A stretch of DNA of 64,000 nucleotides from Pseudomonas triticicola (GCF_019145375.1 NZ_JAHSTX010000001.1:2021001-2085000), one strand, 5' to 3'. Positions 1-9,181 are shown, counted from the first letter of the stretch. Numbers and translations: made by a program. The notes: generated by a model not told the origin, from the letters alone.

Positions 1-1469
1 CGATAGAACAGGTCCTCGCGCAGGCGTCCGTCGGCCACGCAGGCTTGCAGATTCTGGTGGCTGGCGCTGATCAGGCGTACATCGAGCGGTCGCGGCGTTG
101 CGCTGCCCAACGGCACGACCTGACGCTCTTCGAGCACGCGCAGCAGACGGGTCTGTAGCGCGAGGGGCATGTCGCCAATTTCGTCGAGAAACAGAATGCC
201 GCCATGGGCCTGCTCAAGCTTGCCGACCATGCCGTCCTTGCGCGCGCCGGTGAAGCTGCCGCCGCGATAGCCGAACAGCTCGCTTTCGATCAACGTCTCG
301 GGGATCGCCGCGCAGTTGATCGCGACAAACGGCTGGCCGGCGCGGGAGCTGGCGCGATGCAGCGCTGCCGCAAAGGCCTCCTTGCCGGTGCCGGTTTCAC
401 CTTGCAGAAACACCGGCACGTCACGCTCCAGTACACGCAACGCGCGAGCGAATCCGCGTTGCAGGCGCGGGTCTTCCAGGCACACGCGCTCATCCTTGAT
501 TGGCGGGACAGGCGCAAGGGTCAACGGCGCGGAGCGGATCGGTTCGCGCAACTGGCCGTAGAACAGGCGTCCATCTATCAACCGCATCGGCCAGCAGACG
601 TGCGCCTGGGCACTGGCCTGATTGAGCAACTGCTCCATCGGCGTTTCCAGCAGCATCGTCAACGACTGCCCGACCATCTGCTCGCGGCTCAGGCCCAACA
701 GATCCAGCGCCGCCGCATTCACCGAACAGATCCGCGCACTCTCGTCGAAGCTGAGCAGGCCTTCACCCAGCAGCCCGACAAACCCGGCGTCGGGATGAAA
801 CCGCAGCAAATAGCGCTGCGGATCGTGGCCAAGGAAAAAACAGCTCTCGATCAACCTGGCCGACAGATTGGTCAGGGCCATGGCCTTGAAGCGTTGCTCA
901 AGGCTGCTTTCCTCGCGCACGGAGGAAAGGTTGAGCACGGCAAGCAACTCACCGCTGGCGTCGAATATCGGACTGGCCGAACAGGTCAGGCCGACGTGCT
1001 GGCCACGGAAATGCTCGTCGCGGCGAATGGTCACGTGCTGGCGCTCGACCAGGCAGGTGCCGACGCCGTTGGTGCCCTCGTGCTCCTCGCTCCAGACCGA
1101 GCCGAGCCACAGCCCGGAGCGCTGGAACTCGCCGCGTTCGGCTTCGTTGAACACGCTGTCGATCGCCACGCCGCGCGCATCGGTGAGCAGCACGACATGG
1201 CCGTCACGTCCCAGTTGCTGGTGCAGGCTGTTCATCTGCCAGTGCGCAACGGAAATGATGTGTTCCAGCGGCGCACGGTGTTCGCGCAAACGCGCCTGTT
1301 CGAGCACATCCGGCGCGCGGCGGCTGGCCGGATCGAGCTGGTATTGATCCAGGCAGCGCCGCCACGAACGGGTGATCGCCAGGTCTGCCGCCGCGCTGTG
1401 GCTGGCAACAGAGCCCTGCACGGCTTGCAGTACCTGGCGCGCGTGGGCATTGATCGAGGCCGGTTTCAT
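1..1469 (-). CDS. AcoR-like sigma-54-dependent activator (3' end outside window)
   Basis: Translating the minus strand from the ATG at 1469 gives about 489 residues before the window edge. The N-terminal half resembles the GAF sensor of AcoR-type activators (motif VSFNEAERGE-like block, then SASPIFDASGELLAVLNLS). A PAS-like stretch follows, and then the AAA+ sigma-54 interaction domain: Walker A GETGTGKE near residue 356, sigma-54 contact loop GSFTGA near 403 (a Ser variant of GAFTGA), and Walker B GGILFLDEIGD. The C-terminal Fis-type HTH lies beyond the edge. Such proteins open sigma-54 promoters after binding an upstream site; the divergent FMO gene is the likely target. The effector is unknown. 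Confidence 0.9.
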   Translation of the reverse strand, partial: MKPASINAHARQVLQAVQGSVASHSAAADLAITRSWRRCLDQYQLDPASRRAPDVLEQARLREHRAPLEHIISVAHWQMNSLHQQLGRDGHVVLLTDARGVAIDSVFNEAERGEFQRSGLWLGSVWSEEHEGTNGVGTCLVERQHVTIRRDEHFRGQHVGLTCSASPIFDASGELLAVLNLSSVREESSLEQRFKAMALTNLSARLIESCFFLGHDPQRYLLRFHPDAGFVGLLGEGLLSFDESARICSVNAAALDLLGLSREQMVGQSLTMLLETPMEQLLNQASAQAHVCWPMRLIDGRLFYGQLREPIRSAPLTLAPVPPIKDERVCLEDPRLQRGFARALRVLERDVPVFLQGETGTGKEAFAAALHRASSRAGQPFVAINCAAIPETLIESELFGYRGGSFTGARKDGMVGKLEQAHGGILFLDEIGDMPLALQTRLLRVLEERQVVPLGSATPRPLDVRLISASHQNLQACVADGRLREDLFY

Positions 1470-1553
1470 TGTTGTTGTTCTCCGCTTCGGTGAAGACACG
1501 GGTGTGTCCGCAGCTTAGATGAAAAGCTCGTTGCGGGGGAATTTCGCGCCGAG

Positions 1554-1566
1554 TGACACAGTGTCA
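1554..1566. promoter_or_regulatory. Candidate activator-binding palindrome
   Basis: TGACACAGTGTCA is a perfect 13-bp palindrome in the gap between the AcoR-like gene and the FMO gene. A second, shorter palindrome GACATGTC follows at 1587-1594. The position, about 70-80 bp upstream of a candidate -24/-12 element, fits an upstream activating site. Binding itself is inference. Confidence 0.45.
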
Positions 1567-1633
1567 TCCGCGATTCTCGAATTTGTGACATGTCGCCTGT
1601 GCCAAGCCTTGTCGGCCTTTGCATCAAACGCTC

Positions 1634-1649
1634 TGGCCCGCGTCTTTCA
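1634..1649 (+). promoter_or_regulatory. Candidate sigma-54 (-24/-12) promoter
   Basis: TGGCCCG, four bases, then TTTCA resembles the sigma-54 consensus TGGCACG-N4-TTGCA with correct spacing, but with one mismatch in each block. It lies between the palindromes and the FMO start and would initiate near 1660, leaving a short leader. The divergent sigma-54 activator makes this the expected promoter type. The mismatch in the -12 GC keeps confidence moderate. Confidence 0.4.
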
Positions 1650-1715
1650 AGGAGATGGCCCAAGCCTTGCTCTGATGCCATGGCTTACCAAAACAACAAG
1701 ATCGGGAGTGGCCCC

Positions 1716-3539
1716 ATGAACATCGCTATTGAAACCCCTTTGCAATCGCCAACAGCGCAACTCGCCGCTTGGGTCGAACGCCTCGGCGAACGTCTGGCGC
1801 AACGAGATGTGGACGGCACGCTGGAGCTGTTTGCCGAAGAATGTCACTGGCGTGACTTGCTGCTGTTCAGCTGGAACCTCGTCACCCTGGAAGGCAAACC
1901 GGCGATTCGCGACATGCTGGAAACACGCCTTGAGCAGACCCGGCCCGAACGCTGGCAACTCGAAGGTGAAGCCACGCTTAGCGATGGCGTGCTTGAAGGC
2001 TGGATGAGCCTGGAAACCGACTCGGCGCGCGGCAAAGGCTACGTGCGCCTGAAGGACGGTTTGTGCTGGACGCTGCTGACCACCATGCGCGAACTCAAGG
2101 GTTACGAAGAACCCAGCGGCCGCCGCCGGCCCATGGGGGCGAGCCACGGCCATGCCCACGCTGACAAGCGCAACTGGCTGGAGCGCCGCCGCGATGAAGA
2201 AGCGGCGCTGGGCATCACCACGCAACCGTACTGCCTGATCGTCGGCGGCGGTCAGGGCGGGCTCGGCCTCGGCGCAAGGCTCAAACGCATGGGCGTACCG
2301 ACGCTGATCATCGACAAAGCCGAACGCCCCGGCGATCAATGGCGCGGCCGCTACAAGTCTTTGTGCCTGCACGACCCGGTCTGGTACGACCACATGCCCT
2401 ACCTGCCCTTCCCCGACCACTGGCCGGTGTTCACCCCGAAAGACCAGATCGGCGACTGGCTGGAGATGTACACCAAAGTCATGGAACTCAACTACTGGCC
2501 GCGCACTGAATGCCTCGGCGCTACGTTCGATGAACAGACTGATCGCTGGACCGTGGAGGTCCTGCGCAACGGCGAGCCCGTCACCCTGCAACCGACGCAA
2601 CTGATCCTCGCCACCGGCATGTCTGGCGTACCGAATGTGCCGGTGTATCCCGGCGCCGAAGACTTCCAGGGCCAGCAACATCACTCCAGCCGTCACCCCG
2701 GCGGCGATGCGTGGAAAGGCAAGCGCGCAGTGGTCATCGGCGCGAACAATTCAGCCCACGACATCTGCGCCGATCTGGTGGAAAACGGCGCCGAGGTGAC
2801 CATGGTGCAACGTTCGAGCACGCACATCGTGCGTTCGGACAGCCTGATGGAACTGGTTTTCGGCGGGCTTTATTCCGAAGAGGCGCTCGAGTCGGGGCTG
2901 ACCACGGATAAGGCCGACCTGCTGTTCGCCTCGATTCCGTACAAGGTCATGCCACAGTTTCATCGGCCGATCTTCGACGCGATCAAGGAGCGCGACAAGG
3001 ACTTCTATGAACGCCTGAGCCGGGCGGGTTTCATGCTCGATTTCGGCGATGACGAATCGGGTTTGTTCATGAAATACGTACGCCGTGGCTCGGGTTACTA
3101 CATCGACGTCGGCGCCTCGGAACTGATCGCCAACGGCACGATCAAGCTCAAGAGCGCGCCGGGCCTCGGTGTCGAACGCATCGAAGCGGATGCGGTGGTG
3201 CTCACCGATGGCAGCCGCTTGCCGGCCGATCTCATCGTTTATGCGACAGGTTATGGCTCGATGAACGGCTGGGCCGCGAAGCTGATTTCCCAGCAAGTCG
3301 CCGACAAGGTGGGGCGCTGCTGGGGCCTGGGTTCCGGCACCACCAACGACCCCGGCCCGTATGAAGGTGAACTGCGCAACATGTGGAAGCCGACCCAGCA
3401 GCAAAACCTCTGGTTCCACGGCGGCAACCTGCATCAGTCACGGCACTATTCGCTGTATCTGGCGTTGCAGTTGAAAGCCCGTTTCGAAGGCCTTGACACC
3501 GATGTTTATCGCCTTGCAGAGCGCCATCATCTGGGCTGA
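1716..3539 (+). CDS. FAD/NADPH-dependent monooxygenase with N-terminal SnoaL-like domain
   Basis: This 607-residue protein has a SnoaL/NTF2-like region in roughly the first 140 residues. An FAD Rossmann motif (IVGGGQGGLG) follows at about 176, then the FMO-type fingerprint F-x-G-x-x-x-H-S near 316, and an NADPH motif (VVIGANNSAHD) near 340. This is the layout of YUCCA/FMO-like flavoproteins often labelled as involved in K+ transport. The ATG at 1716 was chosen for GGGAG just upstream; 1680 is an in-frame alternative. It is divergent from the sigma-54 activator and probably controlled by it. The substrate cannot be told; family enzymes oxygenate ketones or soft nucleophiles. Confidence 0.85.
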   Translation: MNIAIETPLQSPTAQLAAWVERLGERLAQRDVDGTLELFAEECHWRDLLLFSWNLVTLEGKPAIRDMLETRLEQTRPERWQLEGEATLSDGVLEGWMSLETDSARGKGYVRLKDGLCWTLLTTMRELKGYEEPSGRRRPMGASHGHAHADKRNWLERRRDEEAALGITTQPYCLIVGGGQGGLGLGARLKRMGVPTLIIDKAERPGDQWRGRYKSLCLHDPVWYDHMPYLPFPDHWPVFTPKDQIGDWLEMYTKVMELNYWPRTECLGATFDEQTDRWTVEVLRNGEPVTLQPTQLILATGMSGVPNVPVYPGAEDFQGQQHHSSRHPGGDAWKGKRAVVIGANNSAHDICADLVENGAEVTMVQRSSTHIVRSDSLMELVFGGLYSEEALESGLTTDKADLLFASIPYKVMPQFHRPIFDAIKERDKDFYERLSRAGFMLDFGDDESGLFMKYVRRGSGYYIDVGASELIANGTIKLKSAPGLGVERIEADAVVLTDGSRLPADLIVYATGYGSMNGWAAKLISQQVADKVGRCWGLGSGTTNDPGPYEGELRNMWKPTQQQNLWFHGGNLHQSRHYSLYLALQLKARFEGLDTDVYRLAERHHLG

Positions 3540-3653
3540 TTCCTCAAGTGGTCGTTCGTCGGTGCGCAGACCAAGCGCACCGGCGAACTGGAAAGTGCGT
3601 GCTAGGGTGTCTAGCCCAAGCACGTTTCAATCCAGGAAAAATGAGGAGGATTC

Positions 3654-4658
3654 ATGCCACTTCATCCCATTCTGTTCATGGGCGGCTCCGGCGCCATCGG
3701 CCATCAGACGGCCCGCGCATTGCGCGTGGCGCATCCCGACGTCCCCTTGCTGATCGGCGGACGCGACCTCGCCAAGGCTGAGCAAACCGCCGAGCAAATC
3801 GGCAATGCCCAGGGTGTGGTCATCGATGCTCGCGCAGATGATCTGGGGCTGGGTGATCGCCCGGTCAGCGCCATCGCCCTGTTCTACATGGACCATGCCC
3901 TCGCCGGGCTGCGCTTTGCGCAAAAGCGCAAGGTGCCGCACCTGAGCATCTCTTCCGGGGTGTTCGAAATCGCCCCGCAAATCGCCAGTTTCATTCACAC
4001 CCCCGACGCGTCGCCCATTGTCCTCGGCTACGAATGGATGGTCGGCGCCACCACCGTCGCAACGCTGCACATCGCCAAGGCATTCGCCCGCGTGCACGAC
4101 ATCCGCATTCATGCCCTGGTCGACGAACAGGACGGCGGCGGCCCGACCGTAGCCGTCGATTTCGAGCACCTGAACAAAATGCTGCCCGCCGCGCTGACCC
4201 GCCGTGACGGCGAATTCATCTGGCGTGAAGGCGACGATGCCAAGGTCAGCTTCCGCGCCGTCGACGGCACGACCCTGCAGGGCGCCGGCTTCTCCTCCAT
4301 CGACGTGACAGGCCTGGCCGCCGCCACCGACGCCCCGAACGTCGAGTTCAACCTCGCCAGCGGCGTCAGCTCGACCCGGCGTCAGGGCCAGCCGATGTCG
4401 ACGGAAATACTCATCGAACTTGAAGGCACGGATCACGATGGCCAGCCATTGCGCACCCGCCACGCCGTGGTTCACCGATCAGGCGCAGCGGCGTTGACCG
4501 GGCTCAGTGTGGCCATGTTGCTGGAGCGGCTGGTTGGGCTGGATGGGCAAGCGCCGGTAAGGCCGGGGCTGTATTTTCCGTATCAATTGCTGGAGGCGCA
4601 GGTGTTTTTGCAGCGGTTGAAAGAGGACGGTGGGGAGCTGATCGAACTAGTTGAGTGA
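3654..4658 (+). CDS. Saccharopine-dehydrogenase-like NAD(P)-binding protein
   Basis: The 334-residue protein begins with a Rossmann motif, GGSGAIGHQTARAL, and continues with a distinct LIGGRDLAKAE beta-alpha unit typical of saccharopine dehydrogenase NADP-binding-domain proteins and trans-acting enoyl-reductase-like proteins. GAGGA lies seven bases before the ATG. It follows the FMO gene by 114 bp on the same strand and may be part of the same induced pathway. The specific reaction is unknown; the family covers lysine metabolism and many uncharacterised oxidoreductases, and the sequence does not decide between them. Confidence 0.75.
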   Translation: MPLHPILFMGGSGAIGHQTARALRVAHPDVPLLIGGRDLAKAEQTAEQIGNAQGVVIDARADDLGLGDRPVSAIALFYMDHALAGLRFAQKRKVPHLSISSGVFEIAPQIASFIHTPDASPIVLGYEWMVGATTVATLHIAKAFARVHDIRIHALVDEQDGGGPTVAVDFEHLNKMLPAALTRRDGEFIWREGDDAKVSFRAVDGTTLQGAGFSSIDVTGLAAATDAPNVEFNLASGVSSTRRQGQPMSTEILIELEGTDHDGQPLRTRHAVVHRSGAAALTGLSVAMLLERLVGLDGQAPVRPGLYFPYQLLEAQVFLQRLKEDGGELIELVE

Positions 4659-4744
4659 GACCGCGCACAGGTCGCTCGACACTTGAACTGCTCGTTTGAG
4701 AGAGTACCGGTCCTGCCCGCCACTGCTCGCAAGGATTGATTGCC

Positions 4745-5311
4745 ATGGATTGCATCCCCACGCTTTACACCCGCCGCCTGATCCTCACGCCGCTGCAACT
4801 GAGTGATGCAGCGGCGGTGCAACAATTGTTTCCGCAATGGGAGGTCGTGCGCTATCTCGACAGCCGCGTTCCGTGGCCGTATCCGGACGACGGCGCGCTT
4901 GTTTACGTCCGCGATGTCGCGCTGCCCGCGATGGCTGCCGCAAAGGAATGGCACTGGATGATCCGCACCCGCGTTCAGCCCGAGAGCTGCATCGGCAGTA
5001 TCAGCCTGTTTGATCAACCGGGTAACCATCGAGGCTTCTGGCTCGCCCCTCAGTTTCAGGGCAACGGCTACATGCGCGGGGCCTGCAAGGTGATCAATGC
5101 CTACTGGTTCGATACGTTGATGCGCCCATTGATGCAGGTGCCCAAGGCCGCCGCCAACCACGCCTCGCGCAAGATTTCCGAAGATGAAGGCATGCGGATG
5201 GTTGACAGACGGGACGGCCAGTTTGTGTCGGGGCCGATGCCTGTGGAGGTGTGGGAGATCACGCGCAGCGAATGGCTTGCCGAAGAAACAAACCGGTCAA
5301 TTGATTGTTAG
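4745..5311 (+). CDS. GNAT-family N-acetyltransferase, RimJ/RimL type
   Basis: This 188-residue protein opens with YTRRLILTPLQLSDAAAV, the usual beta1-alpha1 of the RimJ/RimL (Acetyltransf_3) branch, followed by WHWMIRTR and SIGSISLF-like strands and the acceptor-site block RGFWLAPQFQGNGYM, where Q-x-x-G-x-G/Y is the acetyl-CoA loop. The ATG at 4745 has AAGGA nine bases upstream; the TTG at 4736 is too close to that site. Family members acetylate ribosomal protein N-termini, antibiotics or small amines. The substrate here is unknown and it appears to be a single-gene unit. Confidence 0.85.
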   Translation: MDCIPTLYTRRLILTPLQLSDAAAVQQLFPQWEVVRYLDSRVPWPYPDDGALVYVRDVALPAMAAAKEWHWMIRTRVQPESCIGSISLFDQPGNHRGFWLAPQFQGNGYMRGACKVINAYWFDTLMRPLMQVPKAAANHASRKISEDEGMRMVDRRDGQFVSGPMPVEVWEITRSEWLAEETNRSIDC

Positions 5312-5395
5312 AGCCGATCAAGTGCTCGATCTTGCGTATATGCTGCTGTCTGCAAAATCAGGACAAGTACTCCCCAAACGTTCGAGACAGTAGAA

Positions 5396-6301
5396 ATGAT
5401 CTCCGATCCAGGAACACCAACGCTTGATCAACTGAAAGTATTTCTGACGGTTGTAGAAGTGGGCAGTTTTGCCGCTGCGGCCAGAAAACTGCATCGCGCG
5501 ACATCGGTGGTGAGTTACTCCATTTCCAATCTGGAGATGCAGCTCGGGGTTTCACTGTTTGACCGCAAAACCACGCGCAAACCGCAACTGACGGAGGCAG
5601 GTCGAACCGTCCTGGCTGAAGCACGCACTATTACCAACGGCGTAAATGGGCTGCGCGCAAAAGTCTCCGGTTTGCTGCATGGGCTTGAAGCAGAAGTTCA
5701 CCTCGCGCTCGATGTAATGCTCCCTGCCGAGCGAGTAGTCGATGCGTTAAGGACCTTCAGGGAAGAATTTCCTACCGTCACTTTGCACTTGCACATGGAA
5801 GCCTTGGGGGCAGTGACTCAACTGGTGATGGAGAAGAAAGCTGGAGTCGGCATCAGCGGTCCGCTGGACATTGGCCTGGACGGCATCGAGCGCATCGGCG
5901 TGGGCAGTGTTCAATTGATACCGGTCGCCGCGCCTGCACACCCGCTTGCAACCGAGTGTTCCAAATCCCCTGGCGCTGCCAGAGAGTTTGTTCAATTGGT
6001 GCTATCGGATCGTTCAACGCTTACGGGTGACAAGGACTTTGCCGTCGTGAGCACTCGCACTTGGCGACTGGCGGATCTGGGCGCCAAACACATGCTTCTC
6101 AAAGAGGGCATCGGATGGGGGAATATGCCGGTGCCCATGGTTCAGTCTGACCTGGACGAAGGACGCCTGGTCGAGCTTGATATGCCCGACTGTAAAGGCG
6201 GCACCTATGCCTTCGATGCGATTTATCGAACCGACTCGCCGCCCGGTCCGGCTGGGCAGTGGCTGATCAAGCGGTTCGGCGAACAGCTCTTGCCGACGTA
6301 A
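5396..6301 (+). CDS. LysR-family transcriptional regulator
   Basis: The 301-residue protein has the LysR winged HTH at about residues 10-68 (LKVFLTVVEVGSFAAAARKL, then VSYSISNLE and LFDRKT) and a periplasmic-binding-protein-like effector domain after it. The DNA-recognition helix is well conserved. The start lacks a strong ribosome-binding site (GAGACAG only). It is followed on the same strand, 136 bp later, by a flavin-reductase-like gene, which may be its target although LysR genes are more often divergent from targets. The effector is unknown. Confidence 0.9.
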   Translation: MISDPGTPTLDQLKVFLTVVEVGSFAAAARKLHRATSVVSYSISNLEMQLGVSLFDRKTTRKPQLTEAGRTVLAEARTITNGVNGLRAKVSGLLHGLEAEVHLALDVMLPAERVVDALRTFREEFPTVTLHLHMEALGAVTQLVMEKKAGVGISGPLDIGLDGIERIGVGSVQLIPVAAPAHPLATECSKSPGAAREFVQLVLSDRSTLTGDKDFAVVSTRTWRLADLGAKHMLLKEGIGWGNMPVPMVQSDLDEGRLVELDMPDCKGGTYAFDAIYRTDSPPGPAGQWLIKRFGEQLLPT

Positions 6302-6437
6302 GCAATTCAGGGAAAGAGCAAAAATCCGACAGCCTGAGCAAGGCTGCCGGAGAGATGCATGTCAAAAAGCAGGAAAGTTGAATTGTCGAAAGCGACTGAC
6401 AACAACTGTTTATCCTCTTTTGATCCCCGGAGGCGCC

Positions 6438-6995
6438 ATGACCGCATTTCGAAAATCCGACTTCCCTTTGAGCGAGGTTCGCCAGCATCTGGAAACCGGC
6501 CCCATCGTCCTGGTGACCTCCGCCTGGCAAGGTGAAACCAACATTATGACCATGGGTTGGCACATGATGATGCAGTTCTCCCCCGCCCTGTTTGGCTGCT
6601 ACATCTGGAGTGCAAACCACAGCTACGAGCTGATCCACAACAGCCAGCAGTGCGTCATCAACGTGCCCACCGTCGAATTGGTGGACCAGGTTGTTGCCGT
6701 CGGCAACAGCAGCGGTGGCGCCATCGACAAGTTTGCCCAATTTGACCTCACAGCCGCCCCCGCAGAACGGGTAAAGGCCCCGTTGATCAAAGAGTGCTAC
6801 GCCAATTTCGAGTGCAAGCTGTTCGACTCCAATCTTATCGGCGAGTACGGTCTGTTCGTGTGGGAAGTGGTCAAGGCGCATGTGGCTACGTCGGTGAAAA
6901 ATCCCAAAACCCTGCATTACCGCGGGCAGGGGAAATTTATGGTGGCGGGCGAAACCCTGGATTTGCGCGATCAATTCCGCCCACAGAATCTGTAA
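6438..6995 (+). CDS. Flavin-reductase-fold (FMN-binding split barrel) protein
   Basis: The 185-residue protein matches the flavin reductase-like/FlaRed family: an N-terminal PIVLVTSAWQGETNIMTMGW block, which in this family contacts FMN, and later SYELIHNSQQCVINVPT and KAPLIKECYANFECKL. The start at 6438 follows GGAGG by five bases; the longer in-frame start at 6378 lacks a site. Members reduce FMN with NAD(P)H for a partner oxygenase, or have lost that role. No oxygenase is adjacent, so the role is unassigned. The gene ends just before a hairpin at 7012-7035. Confidence 0.85.
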   Translation: MTAFRKSDFPLSEVRQHLETGPIVLVTSAWQGETNIMTMGWHMMMQFSPALFGCYIWSANHSYELIHNSQQCVINVPTVELVDQVVAVGNSSGGAIDKFAQFDLTAAPAERVKAPLIKECYANFECKLFDSNLIGEYGLFVWEVVKAHVATSVKNPKTLHYRGQGKFMVAGETLDLRDQFRPQNL

Positions 6996-7005
6996 TACGA
7001 CACTA

Positions 7006-7035
7006 ATAAAAAAGCCGGAATGTTCATTCCGGCTT
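7006..7035 (-). terminator. Rho-independent terminator serving the minus-strand gene
   Basis: AAGCCGGAA, a six-base loop, and TTCCGGCTT form a perfect 9-bp stem at 7012-7035. Read on the minus strand the stem is followed by TTTTTATTAG, a good U-tract, so it should end the transcript from 7343. On the plus strand it has only a weak tail but may also stop the flavin-reductase-like gene. Confidence 0.8.
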
Positions 7036-7040
7036 ATGCG

Positions 7041-7343
7041 TCAGCGCTCGGGATATAACACCATGCCCGCGTGGTACAGCACGTTATCTCGAAACTCTCC
7101 GTCTGCGGTGAAGCCAGTATCGTCCACATACTCGATGTGGTCGCCTTCCAGCCAGTAGTGCCCTTGATAAGCGCTTTTTTGCCGGCCGCGAGCCTCGTCA
7201 TATCGCCCTCTTGGCAGCAACTCATGGCGAATATGACCGTCGGCTGTCACCCACATGCCAACGTACTTGCCCTGATCGTCGGCTGGATTTGCCGTGGCGT
7301 GTTCTTGCGCATCAGGGGTTACGCGAATTTCGACATCGGACAT
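7041..7343 (-). CDS. Atu4866-like small beta protein
   Basis: The 100-residue protein contains the block GMWVTADGHIRHELLPRGRY, then YQGHYWLEGDHIEYVDDTGF and the C-terminal DNVLYHAGMVLY. I recognise these as the Agrobacterium Atu4866 family, a small beta-barrel-like domain of unknown function, sometimes fused to or beside antibiotic-biosynthesis-type monooxygenases or quinone oxidoreductases. AGGAG lies close to the start. It lies downstream of the SDR gene on the same strand, separated by 217 bp, and ends at a clear terminator. No catalytic residues can be named. Confidence 0.75.
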   Translation of the reverse strand: MSDVEIRVTPDAQEHATANPADDQGKYVGMWVTADGHIRHELLPRGRYDEARGRQKSAYQGHYWLEGDHIEYVDDTGFTADGEFRDNVLYHAGMVLYPER

Positions 7344-7560
7344 TTTAGAACTCCTGTTTTCAGATCAGAGTTTCCTGCCGTTCAGCAGGACTTGAAGCAA
7401 GAGTAAAAAGTCGCGACGCGGTGCCGTTATGCAATTCCTGCGCAGGTTTTACCCAATGCTCCAGGCGCTCGCAGAAACGTCTAGGCAGAGGACTAAGCGA
7501 ACTAGGCCAATGGCTGCAGGCAATAGACAGCGTCCATGCCATCAGTGCGGGCTTCGCCTG

Positions 7561-8394
7561 TCAGGCCGTCGGGAAGTCCGCGCCACGGGCGGTAGATTCC
7601 CATGCGCTGAACTCGCGGCCCATGGCGGCAAGCTTCGCCTGCGCTGCCTCATAGGCTTCATTGCCCAACAGCAGGCGCGCCGGCGGCGCTGCGCAGGTAA
7701 CCGCGGCGTAGATTGCCGCTGCCGCCCTGGCTGGGTCGCCAGCTTGATTGCCAACAGATTGCTGGTATGCGCGCATCGCAGCGCCGGCGGTTGCCTGGTA
7801 ATCCTCGGCCACCGTTTGCGCGGCGCCCGAAGACCCCGCCCATTGGGTTCTGAAGGCGCTGGGCTGAACGGTCATCACGCCGATACCCAGTGGCGCAACT
7901 TCGGCGCGCAGACTTTCCGACAGACCCTCCACGGCGAACTTCGTCGCGCAGTAATGGCCGACCGCTTCGAACCCGACCAGACCGCCTACCGATGTGAGGT
8001 TGACGATCATGCCGGTGCGCCGCTTGCGCATGCCTGGCAGTACTGCGCGAATCATATTGGCCGTGCCGAAGTAGTTGACCTCGAACATCCGCCGAACAGC
8101 TTCATCGTCGCTGTCTTCTACCGATGAGAAATAGCCAACGCCGGCGTTATTGATCAGCACGTCCACGCGCCCGAAGCGATGCTCGGCCGCCTGTACGACC
8201 TGCATCGCCTGCGCCGGATCGGTCACGTCCAGAGGCAGAATCAAAGCGTCGCCGAGGGCGGCCAGATCCTCGATCTGCTGTGTGTTGCGCGCCGTGCCCA
8301 CCACACGCTCACCCTCATTCAGCAGCGCCGTGGCAATGTGGCGACCGAACCCGGTGGAACAGCCTGTAACCAACCAAACCTTAGTCTCGTTCAT
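7561..8394 (-). CDS. Classical short-chain dehydrogenase/reductase
   Basis: The 277-residue protein shows the SDR marks in order: cofactor motif TGCSTGFG near residue 10, the NNAG motif near 83, a catalytic Ser in VNLTSVGG, and the catalytic Y-x3-K in YCATK. The family is similar in layout to the second SDR of this window at 57672. An Arg in GTARN after the second strand suggests NADP(H) preference (inference). It is divergent from a DoxX/MDR pair with 295 bp between, so a shared control region is likely. The substrate is unknown. Confidence 0.9.
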   Translation of the reverse strand: MNETKVWLVTGCSTGFGRHIATALLNEGERVVGTARNTQQIEDLAALGDALILPLDVTDPAQAMQVVQAAEHRFGRVDVLINNAGVGYFSSVEDSDDEAVRRMFEVNYFGTANMIRAVLPGMRKRRTGMIVNLTSVGGLVGFEAVGHYCATKFAVEGLSESLRAEVAPLGIGVMTVQPSAFRTQWAGSSGAAQTVAEDYQATAGAAMRAYQQSVGNQAGDPARAAAAIYAAVTCAAPPARLLLGNEAYEAAQAKLAAMGREFSAWESTARGADFPTA

Positions 8395-8689
8395 TGCAGT
8401 ACTCCTCTTGATAGCGGCGGTTCAGGATTCGGCTGAACCGCGTTCGAGACCAACGTACCGAATCCGCCCCGCCGCTGTTATCCGATTAGTCCGCGACATT
8501 TGCCTGATCCTGCTCACCAACACACGTCGCTGACCACAGTGGAAGGTCCACTTCGATTTCTGCTGCATTTCTATTTTTTCGAACCTGATCATCGAAACTT
8601 GTCGGCTATTGCGCAAAGCTGCGCGGTGACATCATCTGCTCCACAACGGCGCTTCATGGTGAAGCGCTGAAATCAGCGGAATCCACGTC
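8395..8689. other. Divergent intergenic region, no gene seen
   Basis: This gap separates the SDR gene from the DoxX gene, which are transcribed away from each other. Reading frames inside it lack ribosome-binding sites and family resemblance. It should hold both promoters, but no operator stands out. Confidence 0.5.
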
Positions 8690-9121
8690 ATGTCCCACGC
8701 AGCCACAATTTCCAGCGTCACTGCTTCAACGTCTTCCAACCTCAACAGCAGCGTTTCCTTGATCGGGCGGATTCTTCTGAGCGCGATCTTCATTCTTTCG
8801 GGCCTGTCGAAAATCGCGGCACCGGCCATGATGATTGGCTACATCGGCTCTGTCGGGTTGCCTTTTCCCGCACTGGCGTTGGGCGTAGCGATTGCTGTCG
8901 AGGTTCTCGGCGGCGTAGCGTTGATCGCCGGTTATCGCACACGTACCACCGCAGCGCTGTTGGCGATTTTCAGCGTACTGACCGCACTGATTTTCCATAA
9001 CGCCCTGGCGGACCAGAATCAGTTCATTCACTTCTTCAAGAATATCGCCATGGCCGGTGGGCTCTTGCAGATCGTTTCTTTCGGCGCAGGGCGTTTCAGC
9101 CTCGACGCACGTCGCCACTAA
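8690..9121 (+). CDS. DoxX-family inner-membrane protein
   Basis: The 143-residue protein has about four hydrophobic segments: LIGRILLSAIFILSGLSKI, IGYIGSVGLPFPALALGVAIAV, TTAALLAIFSVLTALIF and a C-terminal one near IAMAGGLLQIV. The opening R-x-L-L-x-x-I-F-x-x-x-G-x-x-K and the following G-x-P motif are typical of DoxX. Bacterial DoxX proteins are poorly defined; some act with thiosulfate or redox stress. It is 60 bp upstream of an MDR oxidoreductase on the same strand, probably one operon. The serine-rich first 20 residues are not membrane-like. Confidence 0.85.
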   Translation: MSHAATISSVTASTSSNLNSSVSLIGRILLSAIFILSGLSKIAAPAMMIGYIGSVGLPFPALALGVAIAVEVLGGVALIAGYRTRTTAALLAIFSVLTALIFHNALADQNQFIHFFKNIAMAGGLLQIVSFGAGRFSLDARRH

Positions 9122-9181
9122 TCGAATCGCCGGCGCGTCCATTTCTTCCGACGAGCCTTGACCATCACAACGGAGAGAATC

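Noticed and set aside
204..1493. 429-codon plus-strand frame opposite the AcoR-like gene
   Set aside because: The minus strand carries clear GAF and sigma-54 AAA+ motifs; the plus frame has no family resemblance and is a GC-rich shadow.
1647..2696. 349-codon minus frame within the FMO gene
   Set aside because: No domain, and the FAD and NADPH motifs are on the plus strand.
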